Shown piece by piece: positions 60,001-64,000 of a stretch of DNA of 64,000 nt (position 1 is the stretch's first letter; the number at the start of each line of letters is the position of its first letter). Source of the stretch: Tubiluchus corallicola (taxonomy: Eukaryota; Priapulida; Priapulimorpha; Priapulimorphida; Tubiluchidae); assembly GCA_030141605.1 (NCBI GenBank), contig JAQGDQ010000205.1, positions 188,001 through 252,000 on the forward strand, in the 5' to 3' direction. Position numbers and translations under genes: made by a program. The notes beneath the pieces are model-generated. The model was not told where the DNA came from. It made no database searches and saw only the letters and a list, made by a program, of their open reading frames with translations.

Positions 60001-60234
60001 ATGACTTTTAGTTTCAGCAGTGGTAATTTGGTTTGTTTCTTACTGATGTAGGGAGCTGCTAAATTAGTGCTCAATTCTGGTCAGCATCCTGACTCGTTAA
60101 AAGATGATGTTTGTTCACCGGCAGGATGTACCATATACGCAATGCATTCACTGGAGCGAAATGGATTCCGTGCTTCCCTAATGGATGCTGTGGAGATGGC
60201 TACTCTACGAACGAAACAGCTAGGAGAGCAGTAA
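54022..60234 (+). CDS. PYCR3: Pyrroline-5-carboxylate reductase, PYCR3-like
   Basis: Exons 54022-54088, 55059-55129, 56224-56403, 57335-57476, 58753-58916, 60052-60234; 807 nt, 268 aa. Catalyses the NAD(P)H-dependent last step of proline synthesis. The N-terminal Rossmann fold has [17 protein letters not shown] (GxGxxA-type), then [10 protein letters not shown] and [14 protein letters not shown], then [20 protein letters not shown]. The C-terminal domain has the family signature [15 protein letters not shown] (~165-179), [35 protein letters not shown] and the final [18 protein letters not shown]. The length, lack of a mitochondrial leader and lack of the C-terminal extension of PYCR1/2 (~319 aa) favour the cytosolic PYCR3 type (human 274 aa). 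The ATG lies a few bases after an acceptor (ttttttgcag), implying an upstream non-coding exon. The exon 5 donor is gtgtga, weaker than the others. Confidence 0.95.
54864..55005. repeat. Dispersed repeat copy A, PYCR intron 1
   Basis: Begins gaccagtggtttgcatggta and includes gtacaaagagttttcagt and gaaatgcttgtttcactttt. The same order of phrases recurs at 56983-57105 in intron 3. About 80% similar by eye. The opening caGTGGTTtgcATGGTAGA has some look of a tRNA-derived SINE head, not proven. Confidence 0.65.
55505..55600 (+). pseudogene. Partial 5S rRNA-like sequence (5S pseudogene or 5S-derived SINE)
   Basis: The stretch agttaagcaacgctgagtgc matches the A-box region of animal 5S rRNA (AGTTAAGCAACGTTGAG-type), and at the right spacing attggtgactactgggttca resembles the C-box GGATGGGTGACCGCCTGGGA. 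The 5' half of 5S is not convincing and the copy has substitutions. It lies in PYCR intron 2 directly before a minisatellite. Confidence 0.5.
55624..56155. repeat. 38-bp minisatellite, about 14 copies, PYCR intron 2
   Basis: The phrase cacaatgctctgtgctgtta then tgccatgttttcttttgt repeats at a 38-bp step (for example at 55634, 55672, 55710, 55748). Copies become more diverged at the right end. It lies between PYCR exons 2 and 3. All three plus-strand frames stay open over most of it. Confidence 0.95.
56693..56940. repeat. Dispersed-repeat-like element with GGCC-rich ends, PYCR intron 3
   Basis: Left ggcctgatttaccaatagg and right gttaatctggccgtg read as imperfect inverted ends, with ggccattggcctagggccta inside the left and aattctggggcccatcatg inside the right. 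No coding frame. Such GGCC/CCCAT-ended miniature repeats are common in animal genomes; the family here is not identified. Confidence 0.45.
56983..57105. repeat. Dispersed repeat copy B, PYCR intron 3
   Basis: Second copy of the 54864-55005 unit: accagtggttgacatgttag, gtacaaagagttttcagttt, gaagtgcttgtttcacattt, same orientation. Shorter by one internal deletion. Confidence 0.65.
58216..58420. repeat. Dispersed repeat copy 1, PYCR intron 4
   Basis: Shares long blocks (cattggaaattcag, gtgaaagtgcactgtaaggc, gaatatgcacatgtcaaagt, ttatatgtatatttaaatta) with 60645-60830, same orientation. The two copies are about 90% alike by eye. Confidence 0.85.
59625..59937. mobile_element. Tc1/mariner-like miniature TIR element, 313 bp, PYCR intron 5
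   Basis: Left end caggtatgcgttgacttatg and, read inward on the minus strand, right end caggtagtcattgacttacg are imperfect inverted repeats of ~20 bp; each is flanked by TA (59623-59624 and 59938-59939). The internal phrases gcgacttacgac and tggtcgtaagtc extend the pairing. No transposase. Confidence 0.75.
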
Positions 60235-60644
60235 AAAACTTTAAAAAATTACAGACTAATTTAACTTCTCTGGTCTTTCAAAGTATAGTAACCCGGTGGC
60301 AGCATATTATATGCTGACTTGAAAAAGTGAAAACTAAATTTTTGTTGCTGATTAGTGGTTTCCTCCTATTTGCATGACTTGTGCAATTTGCTTTGCTAGA
60401 CATTTGGTATTTGGAAATTTTGGAATGCAGTACGCACCTATTATAGACTCATGGTTAATAGAATCAATCGTGTAATTGACTCAAAAACTCTCCATTCCAA
60501 AGGCCTGACTATTTCATTTTCCAGGTCTACATTATGTAGATGGTTTTCTTTGCAAATCTGATTGCACAGTCAGCAGAATGCTTGTTTTACCTGTCTGAAA
60601 CAAATAGCTGACCGAAAGACTTTTATGTTTATAAATCATAAATC

Positions 60645-60830
60645 CGTGAGACAATCCGTATTTTGCTATGGTGTGATTGTATTTAAACATTGGAAATTCA
60701 GTGTAGCCGTGAAAGTGCATTGTAAGGCATTCCGTCCGTCAACACTGCATTCCTAGAATATGCACATGTCAAAGTATTTTTAATTTTATATGTATATTTA
60801 AATTATTAACATGCATGTGTTATTTCATGC
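60645..60830. repeat. Dispersed repeat copy 2, downstream of PYCR
   Basis: Second copy of 58216-58420, about 2.4 kb downstream, same orientation, with a deletion near its right end (taacatgcatgtgttatttc against taacatgcagtaacattcat). Confidence 0.85.
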
Positions 60831-61199
60831 TTGTTTCTGTAACTGGTGGCCTATAATTTTTGTGTCTTATTTAATGAGTTTTTGTAGGTGGTATTAACAT
60901 CAGGGAAAACCTATTGGTGTAACTGTTACCTCAGGTTTTATAATTTATATAAGTTTTATTAGCTTGTACAGACTGCCTTGGATTCCTGTAGGGGTAGTTT
61001 ATGATAAACACTTGAAGTTACAGTAAACCCTCTTTATTCTGGATTATTTGAGTGGGTCAGGCAGTCTCTAATAACTGGTCATATGCAATATTAAACCTGA
61101 CAGAGCTCGTACAGAGCTCGTGTCTTATTGGAGGAAATGTACAGTAATGTAAATAAATGGACATTACATGTACATGCGCCCGAAATTGCTTCATAAAGC

Positions 61200-61440
61200 C
61201 TCACACTTGTTGCCTGCTGATTGGGACGCCCAACCTGAATCACCTGCAGCTCTGAGGTCCAGTCCTGCCTCACACTTACTGCATACTGAATGTGAGCCCT
61301 GCCTGAATCACCTGCAGCTCTGAGGTCCAGTCCTGCCTCACACTTCTGCTGAATGTGGGCCCTGCCTGAAACACCTGCAACTCTGAGGTCCAGTCCTGCC
61401 TCACACTTACTGCATACTGAATATGAACCCTGCCTTAATG
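61200..61440. repeat. GC-richer minisatellite, ~60-67 bp unit, about 3.5 copies
   Basis: The phrase tgaatcacctgcagctctga then ggtccagtcctgcctcacac repeats at about 61235, 61302 and 61360, with length variation in the tgcatactgaatgtg linker. It is more GC-rich than its surroundings. The minus strand is open across it only as a product of the repeat. Confidence 0.9.
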
Positions 61441-62268
61441 TGATCACATGCTAGCCTGATGTCCAGTCCTGTCACATGCCTTTGTTGTAGCCAGACCTGT
61501 TATTAGTAACCAGAATGGAATAGACAGTAGAAATAATCCATTATATCCGAAATCTGTTGAAACGAGGATTTACTGTATGCTAAACTTTTAATATGTGTAG
61601 TACTAAGCAGTTGTTTCACTTTTTTCGGGAATTTCCCTTCATCCAGAATTTTTTTGAAATAAGTTGTTTATTTTGAATTAATTTATTATTTTTGACGATG
61701 CGCATACTAGCGTGTATGTTTTTCGTACTGTATTTACTTTACGATAACTTTTTTATAATGTTATTTATGAAAGAGTACATACAGAAACATGCTAGGTTTT
61801 AGAGCCAGGCCTTTTATTATGGTAACTGAATGTTTTGTGATTTTTCACATTCTAATCAGGAGATTAATTAGCAGACATGCAAGGTGCAGAAGGTTTTTAG
61901 AAATGGTGCTTGGCTTTTAACATTTCATGTTTGGTATATCTTACGCATTTGATGATGTATCGTGGTTTTGCAAGAAATTTTTACTTTACATAAGATAACA
62001 GAATTGCTATTTATGCTAATTGACTGTTTGCAGATGTATTAGATATTAATGAGAGTAATCTTTACGAGAGTAATTTGTTAATATTTTCTTGTTGTCTAAT
62101 TGGTGATTTGATGCTATTTGTCAAGTTGGGTTCTTCATTGTGGTATTCAAGATTTATATTTATGTACTGCAGGTATTTTATTTTTAGAAATGAACCAATG
62201 CCATTTATTAAACAGTTTTTATATTTTTACTTGTACATGCATAATCATAATGACCATTTTTGCTGAGA

Positions 62269-62274
62269 AATAAA
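62269..62274 (+). terminator. Candidate poly(A) signal downstream of PYCR
   Basis: AATAAA followed by agtttttccatctttgggttg. It is ~2 kb beyond the PYCR stop, so assignment is weak. Confidence 0.25.
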
Positions 62275-62390
62275 GTTTTTCCATCTTTGGGTTGTTTAAA
62301 GGGTGCATATATTTTCTTATATTTTGTATTAAATTAAATGTGTTTATATCTGTCACAGTGTGTGTATGTGACGTGTGCATGTCCTATTGT

Positions 62391-62445
62391 GGGAGAGAGA
62401 GAGAAAGGGGGGAAGGAGAGGGAGAGACAAAGAGGAAGAGTGCAG
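62391..62445. repeat. Purine-rich microsatellite
   Basis: gagagagagagaaagggg-type low-complexity tract, A and G almost throughout. Confidence 0.9.
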
Positions 62446-63763
62446 CAGTGAATATATAGAGTAAGAGTTCGCGTTAGGCCATTTGTTTGCGGTTGGCCAA
62501 TGAGTTGGCAAAATTAACTAAAATTGTTTTTAAGGCAAATTTCTACATTAAACTTACACTAACGTAATAATAATTATTATGGTACATATTTTGGTAGCAC
62601 AAAAAACAAATGAATACTGGTTTTTAATAAAGTTGGGACAGGTGAAAATGTATTTTTGTATTAACCTATTTGTATGGTACCACGTAGACTCATGCACATA
62701 TAGTGCACTTAAGTCTGTTAGAACATTTGATAAAAAAAATATATCAGTCTATACGTAATGGGTGTAGTAAACAAAAGTATCTTTCACTCTATAATTTCTC
62801 TCAGAAAATAGTTACATTCACGTTTTTATGTTCCTGGTTTTGATCAAATATTCAAGTTCTGATGCTTTGTAGTTATAAAAAGTAAATTTAATTTAATTCA
62901 ATTAAGTGAACATTGGAATGATCAGTTGCAGACATGCAGATCTCAAGTCTGCTGACAAAGAGACTGTTTAACAAGTTCAACACATCAATTTCACAGATTT
63001 TTTTGAAGAGCTTACTCAAACAGATGTGTTATGGACCACCAAACTCAAACAATGTGTTATGTATGGACTATAGTTTATATTATATTTTCTTAGTTTCATT
63101 ATAACTTTCATGGATGGGAGCACAGATGACAAAGTGTTTTGGCAGGGTATCTATGACTACGAGTGGCGTACATTGCCCCATAAACAGCGCCATCTACTGG
63201 CAGCAAAGTGAAATGATTAGTAAATCAATCCCTTTTGAACCGCTGATTAACGGTTGAGCTCGAATCGAGGTCTGATCTCTGCACTGAATCGCTTCCGATT
63301 GTCACTGTACTTTTACAATGATGAATTGAAACTAAAACGCATTACATTGCTTTTAACGAAATAGAAACTGTGCGTAAAGTTAATTTGGACGCCACAAAAC
63401 AGTAGCAGCTATTTATCATCGCGCTGTAGAATTCGCTGAAATAAAATACCAGCTACAACGATTTCGCTGCATGCTGGTCGATAACAAACACGCGGATCGA
63501 TATTTTTACCCTGCTGGCATCTGCTGTCGAAAGGTCTACAGTGAGTCGTTATGCCCTGTTACATTAGATTGTGCTCCACGTAAATGTGCATACAACGGCA
63601 ATGTTGTATACGTAGCACAGCTAGGGTTACAAAAATCTAACTTGCGGTTCATAAAGTATAGAGCCGCCATGTGTTTAACACTGTTATGATGGCAATTTCG
63701 AGCGAGCAGAAGTCGCAGGTTTAGTGCTCATAAAACGATATTTTCTCGTTGGCAAGGTAAACT

Positions 63764-63859
63764 ATGGGCGGTTGCTGTGCTTCAAAACCAAACAAGTCGG
63801 AAGATGAAGGCAGAATTGTGGAGGAGAAACGGCGAGGCAGTAGTAAAAAAGAATACTCT
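63764..63859 (+). CDS. First coding exon of a putative N-myristoylated/palmitoylated protein (partial)
   Basis: ATG at 63764 opens MGGCCASKPNKSEDEG, then a highly charged stretch EEKRRGSSKKEYS. Gly2 with Ser/Ala at position 6-7 and two cysteines at 4-5 is the usual N-myristoylation plus palmitoylation arrangement of membrane-tethered adaptors and Src-type kinases. A possible donor (tg|gttggt) lies at about 63859-63860, after which the frame becomes hydrophobic and intron-like, so the exon probably ends there and the gene continues beyond the window. A CG-rich 5' flank supports a real transcription start nearby. The family cannot be decided from about 32 residues; a LAMTOR1, FRS2 or Src-family first exon are possibilities only. 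Confidence 0.5.
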
Positions 63860-64000
63860 TGGTTGGTTTTTTTCTATTTACATTTATTATCAGCTTATGT
63901 TTTTATAATCAGATACGGCTGTAATAATTTTAGTTACGGTGATGCAGGATCGCTATTTTCAAAAATTTTGTGAAAGCAATTTTGCAGCTTATGAAATAAT

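Larger units (their letters stand above)
60235..63763. other. PYCR 3' flank and upstream region of the last gene
   Basis: No exon recognised in 3.5 kb. Contains the second copy of a dispersed repeat (60645-60830), a minisatellite (61200-61440) and a purine-rich tract (62391-62445). AATAAA at 62269-62274 could end a long PYCR transcript. From about 63240 to 63760 CG dinucleotides are clearly more frequent than elsewhere, suggesting the promoter and 5' UTR of the gene starting at 63764. Confidence 0.45.

Noticed and set aside
61091-61447. Minus-strand frame with repeated QCEAGLDLRAAGDSGRAH-type peptide
   Set aside because: Translation of a 60-67 bp minisatellite with no other coding evidence.
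63471-63689. 72-codon Cys-containing frame upstream of the last gene
   Set aside because: Lies in the CG-rich presumed 5' flank/UTR; no signal peptide, domain or splice support.

Overview
This window is animal nuclear DNA: AT-rich, intron-rich (short exons with GT..AG introns) and sparse in genes. It holds seven genes, several of them split into 4-15 coding exons that share phase and order with their vertebrate counterparts, plus many decayed transposons and minisatellites. A secreted BMP5/6/7/8-type ligand shows that the source is a metazoan. The AT-richness, retained ancestral-looking introns, non-LTR retroelements and hAT/Tc-like miniature elements fit an invertebrate (a sponge, cnidarian or similar lineage is possible), but nothing read here settles the phylum. 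There are no bacterial operons, CRISPR arrays or rRNA operons.

Layout: (1) 984-11124 (+): a DCAF11/WDR23 orthologue, 15 coding exons, 483 aa. (2) 13.7-17.0 kb: a decayed minus-strand non-LTR reverse-transcriptase element and a repeated side segment. (3) 16328-28081 (+): a TBRG1/NIAM-like chromatin protein with FYRN/FYRC domains, 9 coding exons, 323 aa; its introns hold a nearly intact 5'-truncated retrotransposon, two TIR elements and an unusual tripled splice donor. (4) 30348-33717 (+): BMP5-8 ligand, 6 exons, 366 aa. (5) 34848-39009 (-): prenylcysteine oxidase, 5 exons, 500 aa, convergent with the BMP gene. (6) 41195-42085 (-): glucosamine-6-phosphate deaminase, a single uninterrupted exon, 296 aa. 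(7) 46866-51308 (+): DTWD1-type tRNA acp3U transferase, 4 coding exons, 367 aa. (8) 54022-60234 (+): pyrroline-5-carboxylate reductase (PYCR3-like), 6 exons, 268 aa. (9) 63764-end (+): first coding exon of an apparently N-acylated protein that runs off the window.

The genes are unrelated housekeeping or signalling loci and do not form a pathway: ubiquitin ligase substrate receptor, chromatin/ARF-pathway regulator, morphogen, lysosomal thioether oxidase, hexosamine catabolism, tRNA modification and proline synthesis. Exon boundaries were assigned by hand from splice sites, reading phase and remembered family sequence; every gene's exon lengths sum to a multiple of three. I found no convincing new multi-gene system. 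The observations most worth checking are the 35-bp triplication of a TBRG1 splice donor with a built-in stop codon, a hAT-like miniature family with exact ends, a partial 5S-rRNA-like sequence, and the intronless GNPDA gene.
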